A DNA stretch of 64,000 nt, from NCBI GenBank assembly GCA_036495715.1, contig DASXML010000040.1, positions 1-64,000 of the forward strand, given 5' to 3'. How positions within the stretch are numbered: the first letter of the stretch is position 1; the number at the start of each line of letters is the position of its first letter. The notes beneath the pieces are model-generated. The model did no database searches and had not been told where the DNA came from. It saw nothing but the letters and a program-made list of their open reading frames with translations. This stretch comes from Scandinavium sp036495715. Lineage in GTDB: Bacteria; Pseudomonadota; Gammaproteobacteria; Enterobacterales; Enterobacteriaceae. Positions 50,846 through 59,176 of this stretch are shown in pieces. The translations under genes and the position numbers were made by a program.

Positions 50846-51859
50846 ATGCGTGTACTGGGAATCGAAACATCCTGCGATGAAACCGGCATCGCCATTTATG
50901 ACGATGTGCAAGGGCTGCTAGCCAACCAATTGTATAGTCAGGTGAAACTGCATGCTGATTACGGCGGCGTAGTGCCGGAGCTTGCCTCCCGCGACCACGT
51001 GCGTAAAACGGTGCCGCTGATTCAGGCTGCGCTGAAAGAAGCGAATCTTACGCCAAAAGAGATTGATGCAGTGGCCTATACGGCCGGTCCGGGTCTGGTG
51101 GGCGCGCTGTTAGTCGGCGCTACCGTCGGGCGTGCGTTGGCGTTTGCGTGGAACGTTCCGGCGATCCCGGTTCATCATATGGAAGGGCATTTGCTGGCAC
51201 CGATGCTGGAAGATAACCCACCTGAATACCCGTTTGTCGCGCTGCTGGTTTCCGGCGGCCACACGCAGTTGATTAGCGTCACCGGCATTGGCGAGTATGC
51301 ACTGCTCGGCGAATCCATTGACGATGCCGCGGGTGAAGCCTTCGATAAAACCGCAAAACTGCTGGGACTCGATTACCCTGGCGGCCCGATGTTGTCGAAA
51401 ATGGCGGCACAGGGCACCGAAGGGCGCTTTGTGTTCCCGCGTCCAATGACTGACCGACCAGGTCTTGATTTCAGTTTCTCCGGCCTGAAAACCTTTGCGG
51501 CTAACACCATCCGTGCTAACGATAACGACGATCAAACGCGTGCCGATATCGCGCGTGCGTTTGAGGATGCGGTGGTCGATACGCTGATGATTAAGTGCCG
51601 TCGCGCGTTGGATCAAACCGGGTTTAAACGTTTGGTGATGGCGGGTGGCGTCAGCGCTAACCGTACGCTGCGCACGAAACTGGCAGAAATGATGCACAAG
51701 CGTAAAGGTGAAGTGTTTTATGCACGCCCGGAGTTTTGCACCGATAACGGCGCGATGATCGCCTACGCCGGTATGGTGCGTTTAAAAACCGGTGCCACAA
51801 CCGATCTCGGCGTGACTGTGCGTCCACGCTGGCCGCTGGCGGAATTGCCTGCCGCGTAA
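50846..51859 (+). CDS. tsaD: tRNA N6-threonylcarbamoyladenosine transferase TsaD
   Basis: A 337-residue enzyme (E. coli YgjD 337) that, with TsaB and TsaE, places the t6A37 modification on tRNAs reading ANN codons. Metal ligands His111 and His115 lie in HHMEGHL; ATP-binding motifs GIETSCDETG at the start and VMAGGVSANRTLR near 268. GAGG precedes the ATG. Confidence 0.97.
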   Translation: MRVLGIETSCDETGIAIYDDVQGLLANQLYSQVKLHADYGGVVPELASRDHVRKTVPLIQAALKEANLTPKEIDAVAYTAGPGLVGALLVGATVGRALAFAWNVPAIPVHHMEGHLLAPMLEDNPPEYPFVALLVSGGHTQLISVTGIGEYALLGESIDDAAGEAFDKTAKLLGLDYPGGPMLSKMAAQGTEGRFVFPRPMTDRPGLDFSFSGLKTFAANTIRANDNDDQTRADIARAFEDAVVDTLMIKCRRALDQTGFKRLVMAGGVSANRTLRTKLAEMMHKRKGEVFYARPEFCTDNGAMIAYAGMVRLKTGATTDLGVTVRPRWPLAELPAA

Positions 51860-51861
51860 AT

Positions 51862-51943
51862 TTTGCCGGGCGGCGCTTCGTTTGCACCGGCCTACAAGGC
51901 AAATCCCGTAGGCCCGGTCAGGCAAAAAGCCGCCACCGGGCAA
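51862..51943. repeat. REP/BIME pair between tsaD and ureG
   Basis: Two REP units in inverse orientation: GCCGGGCGGCGCTTCGTTTG... and TAGGCCCGGTCAGGC...GCCACCGGGCAA, separated by a short spacer. It lies between convergent genes and can serve as an mRNA end. Confidence 0.75.
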
Positions 51944-51949
51944 CACGCA

Positions 51950-52567
51950 TTACCCTTTCAGCATTCCCTTATCTTCCAGAAACGCAATAATCGTTGCCAG
52001 CCCATCACCTGCTTTCAGGTTGGTGAACGTCCACGGTTTGTCGCCGCGCATGCGGTTGGTGTCGCGTTCCATCACGTCCAGCGAAGCACCGACATACGGC
52101 GCGAGATCGGTTTTGTTGATCACCAGAAAATCAGATTTGGTGATCCCCGGCCCACCTTTACGCGGGATCTTTTCCCCTTCGGCAACGTCGATCACGTAAA
52201 TCGTCAGATCCGCCAGCTCCGGGCTGAACGTCGCACTCAGGTTATCGCCGCCGCTTTCGACGAAGATAAGATCCAGATTGCCGAATTTCTCGCTTAATGC
52301 TTCCACCGCCGCCAGGTTCATCGACGCGTCTTCGCGAATCGCGGTATGCGGGCAGCCGCCGGTTTCGACGCCGACAATGCGTTCCGGCTCCAGCGCGCCT
52401 GCTTCGGTGAGAATACGTTGATCTTCTTTGGTGTAGATATCGTTAGTCACTACCGCCAGATGATACGAATCGCGCATTGCCTTACACAGCGATTCCAGCA
52501 GGGCGGTTTTACCGGAACCGACCGGGCCGCCGACGCCGACGCGCAACGGGTGTTTATAACGTGTCAT
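51950..52567 (-). CDS. ureG: Urease accessory GTPase UreG
   Basis: A 205-residue nickel-delivery GTPase. P-loop GVGGPVGSGKTALLE at residues 10-24, the CxH nickel motif in GCPHTAIRED, and GTP-base motif NKTD near 150. It acts with UreD/UreF to load carbamylated, nickel-bound urease. Last gene of the operon, 9 bp after ureF. Confidence 0.97.
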   Translation of the reverse strand: MTRYKHPLRVGVGGPVGSGKTALLESLCKAMRDSYHLAVVTNDIYTKEDQRILTEAGALEPERIVGVETGGCPHTAIREDASMNLAAVEALSEKFGNLDLIFVESGGDNLSATFSPELADLTIYVIDVAEGEKIPRKGGPGITKSDFLVINKTDLAPYVGASLDVMERDTNRMRGDKPWTFTNLKAGDGLATIIAFLEDKGMLKG

Positions 52568-52576
52568 ACCTTCTCC

Positions 52577-53251
52577 TCAGGAGCGGAAAATTCGGGAATA
52601 TTGCGTTTCGTGACGCGCGGAGGCAATGGCCGCCAGCGGTGTCGCGGAACCGATACGTTCGTCGGGGCAATTCAGCCCCCGCTCAACGCCTGCGGCGTAG
52701 TGCTCGCATAGCGTCATAATTAATTTTTGCGCCGCCTGCTGGCCAAATGGCACCAGTTTCACGCCCGCCATCACTGCACTTTCAATCCATGAATAGCCGA
52801 GTGTCAGCGTCAGCTCGCGTAATTCAATTCCCCAGCGCACGCCAAGCCACGCCATACCACACAGCTGGCTCTGATTGAGCAGCGCGCGGTAGTCGGAAGG
52901 GCAATCCGGCTGCCAGTCGTACAGCAGTCGCGTGAATGCCTGCCCACGGTTACGTTCTTCTTCACGCAGTTCACGCGTTTCACGGCAGGCCAGCAGCCAG
53001 GCGGTCCAGCGTTTTGCGGCACTGACATCATCCTGTTGCCATGCGTGGTAAAGCCGCGCAAACAGCGGCAAATCGACGTGAAAAAAACTCTGCTCCATCT
53101 GCTGCGTTTGCCAGCGCGCAAAGGCGGCGGTGTCTTCGATCCAGCCCGCTTCCACCGCCCATTCCAGCCCCTGCGACCAGCTATAGCCGCCGACCGGCAG
53201 ATTACTGCTCGCCAATTGTAATAACCGCAGACGCTGTGTGATGTCAGTCAT
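52577..53251 (-). CDS. ureF: Urease accessory protein UreF
   Basis: A 224-residue all-helical protein that bridges UreD and UreG on the urease apoenzyme and gates GTP hydrolysis. Landmark LASSNLPVGGYSWSQGLEWAVE. It overlaps ureE by one base. Confidence 0.95.
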   Translation of the reverse strand: MTDITQRLRLLQLASSNLPVGGYSWSQGLEWAVEAGWIEDTAAFARWQTQQMEQSFFHVDLPLFARLYHAWQQDDVSAAKRWTAWLLACRETRELREEERNRGQAFTRLLYDWQPDCPSDYRALLNQSQLCGMAWLGVRWGIELRELTLTLGYSWIESAVMAGVKLVPFGQQAAQKLIMTLCEHYAAGVERGLNCPDERIGSATPLAAIASARHETQYSRIFRS

Positions 53252-53718
53252 CAGTGGCTGTGTGAATGCGCGTGATGATGATGCCCTTGTGCTTCGCTGG
53301 TATACGCCCCGGCTTCCGGTTCAAACGGCAAATGCGCAAAGGTAACGTCCAGCCCAAACTGGCGCAGCATGTCGTCGAGCACGTGATCGTGATGGAAACG
53401 CAATTCACCAGGCATGATTTGCAGCGGTACGTGGCGGTTACCGAGGTGATAACAGGCTTTGGCCAGCTGGAAGGGGTCGGCGCAGCGCACAACCGACACG
53501 CCCTCATTGGCGGCGATCACTTCGACAAACTCGCTGCCGTCTTCGCTACAGAGAATATCCCCGCCACGAAGCAACAGGCCGCGAGGCAGCATCAGCCCGG
53601 CTTCACGTCCGTCGCTGAGCGTCACTTTGGCGCGGCTTTTTACCCGCACGTCAATCGGCAGCGTCACGCTGGCGGTCAGATGATGCGCGTGGTCGACGCG
53701 CTGAGTCAGGTACAGCAT
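53251..53718 (-). CDS. ureE: Urease nickel metallochaperone UreE
   Basis: A 155-residue nickel carrier with peptide-binding and metal-binding domains. The C-terminus ends in a short His-rich tail (GHHHHAHSHSH), as in Klebsiella aerogenes UreE but somewhat shorter. It lies 9 bp after ureC. Confidence 0.95.
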   Translation of the reverse strand: MLYLTQRVDHAHHLTASVTLPIDVRVKSRAKVTLSDGREAGLMLPRGLLLRGGDILCSEDGSEFVEVIAANEGVSVVRCADPFQLAKACYHLGNRHVPLQIMPGELRFHHDHVLDDMLRQFGLDVTFAHLPFEPEAGAYTSEAQGHHHHAHSHSH

Positions 53719-53727
53719 CGTGGCTCC

Positions 53728-55431
53728 TTAAAACAGAAAATAGCGTTGCGCCATCGGCAGGATGTCGGCTGGTTCGCTGGTAATCAGTTTGCCGTCGACT
53801 TTCACTTCATAAGTTTGAGCGTCCACGGTGATATTGGGCTGTAGGCTGTTGTGGATCATGTCGGCCTTTTTCACCGTTCGACAGCCTTTCGCGACTGCAA
53901 TCAGGCTCTTTAATCCCAACTGCTGCGCAACGTTGTTGTCGAGTGCGGCCTGGGATAAAAACGTCAGACGGCAATGATGACGCGCCGCGCCGAGCGAGCC
54001 AAACATCGGGCGGTAATGCACCGGTTGTGGCGTCGGAATAGAGGCATTAATGTCGCCCATTGGGGCCATGGCAATCATCCCGCCTTTAACGATAGCGGCC
54101 GGTTTTACGCCAAAAAAGGCCGGTGACCACAGCACCAAATCCGCCATTTTTCCCGCTTCAATAGAGCCGACTTCGTGCGCAATGCCGTGGGTCAACGCCG
54201 GGTTAATGGTGTATTTGGCGATATAGCGCTTCACGCGGAAATTGTCGTTATCACCTTGCTCCTCTTCCAGTGCGCCACGCTGCACTTTCATGCGATGTGC
54301 GACTTGCCAGGTGCGTAAAATCACTTCGCCCACGCGGCCCATCGCCTGCGAATCCGATGAGGTCAGGGAAAATGCGCCGATGTCATGCAAAACATCTTCG
54401 GCGGCGATGGTTTCCCGGCGAATGCGCGATTCGGCAAACGCCACGTCTTCGGCGATATCGGGCGACAAATGATGGCAAACCATCAGCATGTCGAGATGTT
54501 CGTCGATAGTGTTGACGGTATAGGGCAACGTCGGGTTAGTGGATGAGGGCAGAATGTTGGGGTGTGCGCAGGCGGTGATGATGTCCGGTGCATGGCCGCC
54601 GCCCGCGCCTTCGGTGTGGAACGTGTGGATGGTGCGATCGCCAATCGCCGCCAGCGTGTCTTCGACAAAACCCGATTCATTAAGGGTGTCGCTGTGCAGC
54701 GCCACCTGAATGTCCATCTCTTCAGCGACCGTCAGCGAGCAGTCGATGGCGGCGGGGGTTGCGCCCCAGTCTTCATGAATTTTCAGGCCGATAACGCCTG
54801 CGGCGACCTGTTCGCGCAGCGTCTCCGGGTTTGAACCGTTGCCTTTGCCGAGCAGGCCGATATTGACCGGCAGGCTGTCGATGGCTTGTAGCATCCGGCT
54901 GATGTACCACGGCCCCGGTGTACAAGTAGTGGCGTTCGTGCCTGCCGCTGGCCCCGTACCGCCGCCGATCATGGTGGTCACGCCAGAGACCAGCGCCTCT
55001 TTCGCCTGTTGTGGGCAGATCCAATGAATGTGCGTGTCGACGCCGCCTGCGGTGACGATCTTGCCTTCTGCGGCGATCACTTCCGTACCGACGCCAATCG
55101 GGATCGTTACATCCGGCTGAATGTCCGGGTTGCCTGCTTTACCGACGGCGAAGATCCGGCCATTTTTTACGCCGATGTCCGCTTTCACGATCCCCCAATG
55201 ATCGACGATCAGCGCGTTGGTGATTACCAGATCCACGCAGTCATCGCTCAGCATCTGGCCCTGGCCCATGCCGTCGCGGATCACTTTTCCCCCGCCGAAT
55301 TTGACCTCTTCGCCGTAGGTGGTGAAATCGTTTTCGACTTCAATCCACAGATCCGTGTCGGCGAGCCGCACTTTGTCGCCCGTGGTCGGGCCGAACATGT
55401 CGGCATAGGCCTGACGGGAAATGTCAGTCAT
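53728..55431 (-). CDS. ureC: Urease alpha (catalytic) subunit UreC
   Basis: A 567-residue catalytic subunit that hydrolyses urea to ammonia and carbamate. Every active-site residue is in Klebsiella numbering: His134, His136, carbamylated Lys217, His219, His246, His272, flap Cys319, His320 and Asp360. It overlaps ureB by 4 bp. The gene is intact, so active urease is expected. Confidence 0.98.
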   Translation of the reverse strand: MTDISRQAYADMFGPTTGDKVRLADTDLWIEVENDFTTYGEEVKFGGGKVIRDGMGQGQMLSDDCVDLVITNALIVDHWGIVKADIGVKNGRIFAVGKAGNPDIQPDVTIPIGVGTEVIAAEGKIVTAGGVDTHIHWICPQQAKEALVSGVTTMIGGGTGPAAGTNATTCTPGPWYISRMLQAIDSLPVNIGLLGKGNGSNPETLREQVAAGVIGLKIHEDWGATPAAIDCSLTVAEEMDIQVALHSDTLNESGFVEDTLAAIGDRTIHTFHTEGAGGGHAPDIITACAHPNILPSSTNPTLPYTVNTIDEHLDMLMVCHHLSPDIAEDVAFAESRIRRETIAAEDVLHDIGAFSLTSSDSQAMGRVGEVILRTWQVAHRMKVQRGALEEEQGDNDNFRVKRYIAKYTINPALTHGIAHEVGSIEAGKMADLVLWSPAFFGVKPAAIVKGGMIAMAPMGDINASIPTPQPVHYRPMFGSLGAARHHCRLTFLSQAALDNNVAQQLGLKSLIAVAKGCRTVKKADMIHNSLQPNITVDAQTYEVKVDGKLITSEPADILPMAQRYFLF

Positions 55432-55745
55432 GGTTTTGCCTCCAGTTCACCCATCACATCGCCGCGAAAACCATAGATACGTTTATCTCCAGCCACGGCA
55501 ACCAGCTCCACTTCGCGTTTTTGGCCTGGCTCGAAGCGCACCGCAGTGCCTGCCGCAATGTTCAGGCGAAAGCCTTTGCAGCGTTCTCTGTCGAATTTCA
55601 GTGCCGGGTTTACTTCGTAAAAGTGATAATGCGATCCGACCTGAATCGGCCGATCGCCGTGATTTTCGACGATCGTTCTCTGCGTTTCGCGGCCTGCGTT
55701 AAGGGCAATATTGCCGCTTTGAATCTTGTATTCGCCGGGGATCAT
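55428..55745 (-). CDS. ureB: Urease beta subunit UreB
   Basis: A 105-residue structural subunit opening with MIPGEYKIQSGNIALNAGRE. A longer frame to 55814 overlaps ureA and lacks support; the ATG at 55745 gives the family length. It packs against UreC in the trimer of heterotrimers. Confidence 0.96.
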   Translation of the reverse strand: MIPGEYKIQSGNIALNAGRETQRTIVENHGDRPIQVGSHYHFYEVNPALKFDRERCKGFRLNIAAGTAVRFEPGQKREVELVAVAGDKRIYGFRGDVMGELEAKP

Positions 55746-55755
55746 GGCAGCGTCC

Positions 55756-56058
55756 TCAGAGTATCGGGTTATGGACGGTGACGAGTTTGGATCCGTCGGG
55801 GAACGTGGCTTCAACCTGAATATCGGGGATCATTTCCGGAACGCCTTCCATCACCTGAGCGCGGGTCAGTACGTGGCGACCGTCTTCCATCAGTGACGCC
55901 ACGCTTTTGCCGTCGCGCGCGCCTTCCATAATGAATGCGCTGATCAACGCCACTGACTCGGGATAATTCAGTTTCACGCCGCGGGCGAGGCGGCGCTCTG
56001 CCGCAAGGGCTGCGGTAAACAACAACAGTTTGTCTTTTTCTCTGGGCGTCAGTTCCAT
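55756..56058 (-). CDS. ureA: Urease gamma subunit UreA
   Basis: A 100-residue subunit beginning MELTPREKDKLLLFTAALAA, exactly the family length. It lies 9 bp after ureD and 10 bp before ureB. Confidence 0.97.
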   Translation of the reverse strand: MELTPREKDKLLLFTAALAAERRLARGVKLNYPESVALISAFIMEGARDGKSVASLMEDGRHVLTRAQVMEGVPEMIPDIQVEATFPDGSKLVTVHNPIL

Positions 56059-56067
56059 AGCGTTCTC

Positions 56068-56892
56068 TCAGGTCAGCCAGATTCGGGGGAGCGTCGGGGA
56101 TTTGTTCAACAGCTGTGGGCGCAGCGTCTGCCAGATCTCGCGCATCGCGCGCTGGCAAATCAGGTTGTCGGACGACAAAAAACGGACCATCAGCAGATCA
56201 TCGGTCAGCGTCGCCCCGGCGTATGTTTCAAGCGGTATGAGCTTTTCGCGCACGTCATCCAGCATGGTTTCATTGGCGGGATAAAAAAACAGGCTACCTA
56301 TCCACGGCTGTTCAGCAATGGCGCTCAGGTCGCCGTCGGCAAGGTGCAGGCGTTCAATCAGCAGCGGGGCGTCGTTTTTCCAGATCTCCAGACGAGTGGA
56401 TATGTCGCCATGGTTAAAGGTTTCGCCCATGACCGGACGACCAAGGCAAAGTAAGTCCCAGGCCAGCAGGCGAGCACCTTCTTGCAAATGGAAAACGTTA
56501 TGCAGGGTTGCTCGTGCGCCGGGAAAGAAAATAGTGTCCTGCGGCAGCCATTCGAGCACGCTGTTTTTGGCGAGATGAAATTGCTGGCTCAACCGTGCCT
56601 GTGGGCCGTGGCTGCGATAAAACTTACTGGCACCGGGCATGGTTACCAGCGCATGGCTTTCGGCTTCAAGCGTCACGCGAATATCAAGTTCGTCGCCGCC
56701 AACGATACCGCCAGGAGGATGAAGCAAATAGAGATGACAGGTCTCGCCTTCGGGATAAAAAGGGCGTTGGACGGTTAACGGACCAGAATGGCGAGCAGAG
56801 GCCAGCACCGTTTTTTCCGGCGTGTGGCGAAACAGCAGGGCCAGCGACGCGCGCCAGCCCGTTTTTTCACTCTCGCGTTCTGCGCCAGACAC
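56068..56892 (-). CDS. ureD: Urease accessory protein UreD
   Basis: A 274-residue scaffold that binds apo-urease first and channels nickel from UreG through UreF. Landmarks FYPEGETCHLYLLHPPGGIVGGD and GASKFYRS. First gene of ureDABCEFG, as in Klebsiella; no urea transporter or ureR regulator is near. Confidence 0.95.
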   Translation of the reverse strand: MSGAERESEKTGWRASLALLFRHTPEKTVLASARHSGPLTVQRPFYPEGETCHLYLLHPPGGIVGGDELDIRVTLEAESHALVTMPGASKFYRSHGPQARLSQQFHLAKNSVLEWLPQDTIFFPGARATLHNVFHLQEGARLLAWDLLCLGRPVMGETFNHGDISTRLEIWKNDAPLLIERLHLADGDLSAIAEQPWIGSLFFYPANETMLDDVREKLIPLETYAGATLTDDLLMVRFLSSDNLICQRAMREIWQTLRPQLLNKSPTLPRIWLT

Positions 56893-56963
56893 TGTGGCAC
56901 CCCTGCAATTGCGTGATTAATCAGACGCTAATGAGTATGGATCACTTGGCAGGCTTCGCGGTC

Positions 56964-56978
56964 ATAGGAAAGGCTTAT
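56964..56978. promoter_or_regulatory. NAC-like site upstream of ureD
   Basis: On the minus strand ATAAGCCTTTCCTAT fits ATA-N9-TAT, the minimal NAC recognition pattern, and lies 72-86 bp before the ureD start. In Klebsiella aerogenes the urease operon is activated by NAC under nitrogen limitation. One base differs from the stricter ATAA-N5-TNGTAT form. A -10-like CATACT follows near 56934-56939. Confidence 0.5.
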
Positions 56979-57004
56979 GATGTTAAATAAATGTAATAAT
57001 TAAT

Positions 57005-57027
57005 GTCGCCGCACGAACGGCGGCGAC
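57005..57027 (-). terminator. Hairpin after plsY
   Basis: GTCGCCGC...GCGGCGAC stem followed on the minus strand by an AT-rich tail (attaattattac), 8 bp after the plsY stop. Confidence 0.7.
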
Positions 57028-57034
57028 GGCAGAA

Positions 57035-57658
57035 CTATTCCTGCGGCTCCTGATGTTTTTTATTTCTCTTCAGGCGAGCCCAGATTTTGGTTTCCTGACG
57101 ACGCCACAGGCGCTGGATGTTGTCATGATGACGCAGCAGGATAAGGCAGGAGAGCATCGACACCGGGAAGGTGTACTGTGGCATGAACCACCAGACGTAA
57201 AACGGGGCGACCAGCGCGCTGACAATAGCACCCAGCGATGAATAACCGCTCAGCAAAATGGTCAGCAGCCAGGTGCCGGCCATCACGCCGGTGAGATCCC
57301 AGCCGATAGGTGCAATCGCACCAAAGGCGGTGGCGACACCTTTTCCGCCGCGAAAGCCGAAGAACAACGGCCAGATGTGGCCGAGACAGGCGGCGATGGC
57401 GACCATGCCGAGCCAGAACGGAGTGAACCCCAACGCCCAGGCACCCCAGGTCGGCAACATGCCTTTAAGGATGTCGAAGATCAGTACGGCTACGGCTGCT
57501 CCTTTGCCGCCAATTCGTAAAACGTTGGTCGCTCCGGGATTGCCGGAGCCGCTTACGCGTGGGTCAGGGAGACCCGCGAGGCGGCAGACCAGAATGGCGC
57601 TGGAGATTGAGCCGCAAAGGTAGGCGAGGATAACCATTCCAGGCGCGATTGCACTCAT
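57035..57658 (-). CDS. plsY: Glycerol-3-phosphate acyltransferase PlsY
   Basis: A 207-residue inner-membrane enzyme (E. coli 205) that moves the acyl group from acyl-phosphate to glycerol-3-phosphate, first step of phospholipid synthesis. Motifs SGNPGATNVLR near 36-46, GFRGGKGVAT near 99-108. Five or more membrane segments. ATG 57658 (MSAIAPGMVI) is the family start; the frame runs on upstream without support. Divergent from folB. Confidence 0.95.
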   Translation of the reverse strand: MSAIAPGMVILAYLCGSISSAILVCRLAGLPDPRVSGSGNPGATNVLRIGGKGAAVAVLIFDILKGMLPTWGAWALGFTPFWLGMVAIAACLGHIWPLFFGFRGGKGVATAFGAIAPIGWDLTGVMAGTWLLTILLSGYSSLGAIVSALVAPFYVWWFMPQYTFPVSMLSCLILLRHHDNIQRLWRRQETKIWARLKRNKKHQEPQE

Positions 57659-57765
57659 AACGCTGTTCCGTTTTGAAAATGTATCGGTATTCTCTTCATC
57701 TGTGGATAATACGCATATTTTGTCGGAAGTGGTATCCGACACGGACAAAAAGCAGGCGGGGCGTG

Positions 57766-58128
57766 ATGGATATTGTATTTATAGAGCAACTTTCGGTTAT
57801 CACCACCATTGGTGTTTACGACTGGGAACAGACCATCGAACAGAAGCTGGTGTTCGATATCGAAATGGCGTGGGACAACCGTAAATCGGCTGCTAGCGAC
57901 AACGTTGAGGATTGTCTCAGCTATGCCGACATCAGCGACGCGGTGATCGCCCACGTTGAAGGCGGGCGTTTTGCGCTGGTGGAGCGTGTGGCGGAAGAAG
58001 TCGCAGAAATATTGCTGACGCGTTTTAACTCACCGTGGGTGCGCATCAAAATCAGCAAACCCGGTGCGGTGGCGCGCGCGGCGAATGTCGGGGTGATTAT
58101 TGAGCGTGGCAAAAATCTGAAAGCGTAA
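57766..58128 (+). CDS. folB: Dihydroneopterin aldolase FolB
   Basis: A 120-residue enzyme of folate synthesis (E. coli 122) that converts dihydroneopterin to hydroxymethyldihydropterin and glycolaldehyde. Opening MDIVFIEQLSVITTIGVYDWEQ is diagnostic; the conserved Lys lies in RIKISKPGA near 90. Start ATG 57766. Confidence 0.96.
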   Translation: MDIVFIEQLSVITTIGVYDWEQTIEQKLVFDIEMAWDNRKSAASDNVEDCLSYADISDAVIAHVEGGRFALVERVAEEVAEILLTRFNSPWVRIKISKPGAVARAANVGVIIERGKNLKA

Positions 58129-58182
58129 GAATAGGTTCATTACAGTTAAACGAAACACCGATAATTATGTCCTATCCCCGTC

Positions 58183-58290
58183 ATACTTCACGTTACAGGG
58201 GTGTTGGCTGCACTCAGTCACCCGAATCACTTACTTCTGGTAAGCTCATCGGGATTCCTTCGATTGCCGCCTGCCTGTAACGTGAATTAT
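58183..58290. repeat. ERIC element
   Basis: About 108 bp with perfect outer arms CACGTTACAGG/CCTGTAACGTG and the core CACTTACTTCTGGTAAGCTC...GGGATTCC. It resembles the copy at 50179-50303 and is shorter than the 127-bp consensus. It sits between folB and uppP. Confidence 0.85.
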
Positions 58291-58354
58291 TTAGGGGCTT
58301 AAAGCTGGAATCATTTTCGCAGCTTCTTTTTTTCTATTATTTAAGGGTTTATTG

Positions 58355-59176
58355 ATGAGCGATCTGCATTCGCTGCTGATAGCGGCAATCCTGGGGGTTG
58401 TCGAAGGACTGACTGAGTTTTTACCCGTCTCCAGCACCGGTCATATGATTATTGTCGGCCATCTGTTGGGCTTTGAGGGCGATAAAGCGAACACCTTTGA
58501 AGTGGTCATCCAGCTGGGGTCAATTCTGGCGGTTGTGGTGATGTTCTGGCGTCGTCTGTTTGGCCTTATCGGCATTCATTTTGGTCGTCCTCCGGTTCAT
58601 GAAGGCGAAGGCACAGGGCGTCTGTCACTGATCCACGTTCTGCTGGCGATGATCCCGGCTGTCATTTTGGGGCTGGTATTGCACGACACCATCAAATCGC
58701 TGTTCAACCCGATTAACGTGATGTATGCGTTGGTGGTGGGCGGTTTCCTGCTGATTGCCGCAGAACTGTTTAAGCCAAAAGAGCCACGCACGACAGGGCT
58801 GGACGATATGACCTATCGTCAGGCGTTTCTGATTGGTTGCTTCCAGTGTCTGGCGTTATGGCCGGGCTTTTCTCGTTCAGGCTCGACTATCGCAGGCGGC
58901 ATGCTACTGGGTATCAGTCGCTATGTAGCAGCGGAATTTTCATTCCTGCTGGCGGTGCCGATGATGATGGGCGCGACGGTTCTGGATGTCTACAAGAGCA
59001 TCGGCTTCCTGACCACCTCTGATATTCCGATGTTTGCCGTTGGGTTTGTGACCGCGTTTATCGTGGCGTTGATTGCCATCAAAACCTTCCTGCACATCAT
59101 CAAACGCATCACCTTTATTCCGTTCGCCATCTACCGTTTCATTGTGGCGGCAGCGGTTTACGCGGTGTTTATGTAA
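58355..59176 (+). CDS. uppP: Undecaprenyl-diphosphatase UppP (BacA)
   Basis: A 273-residue inner-membrane phosphatase, the E. coli length, that recycles the undecaprenyl carrier of cell-wall synthesis and gives bacitracin resistance. Motifs EGLTEFLPVSSTGHMII near 18-34 and PGFSRSGSTIAGG near 170. About eight membrane segments. ATG 58355 follows AAGGG; it overlaps the convergent cca by 8 bp. Confidence 0.97.
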   Translation: MSDLHSLLIAAILGVVEGLTEFLPVSSTGHMIIVGHLLGFEGDKANTFEVVIQLGSILAVVVMFWRRLFGLIGIHFGRPPVHEGEGTGRLSLIHVLLAMIPAVILGLVLHDTIKSLFNPINVMYALVVGGFLLIAAELFKPKEPRTTGLDDMTYRQAFLIGCFQCLALWPGFSRSGSTIAGGMLLGISRYVAAEFSFLLAVPMMMGATVLDVYKSIGFLTTSDIPMFAVGFVTAFIVALIAIKTFLHIIKRITFIPFAIYRFIVAAAVYAVFM

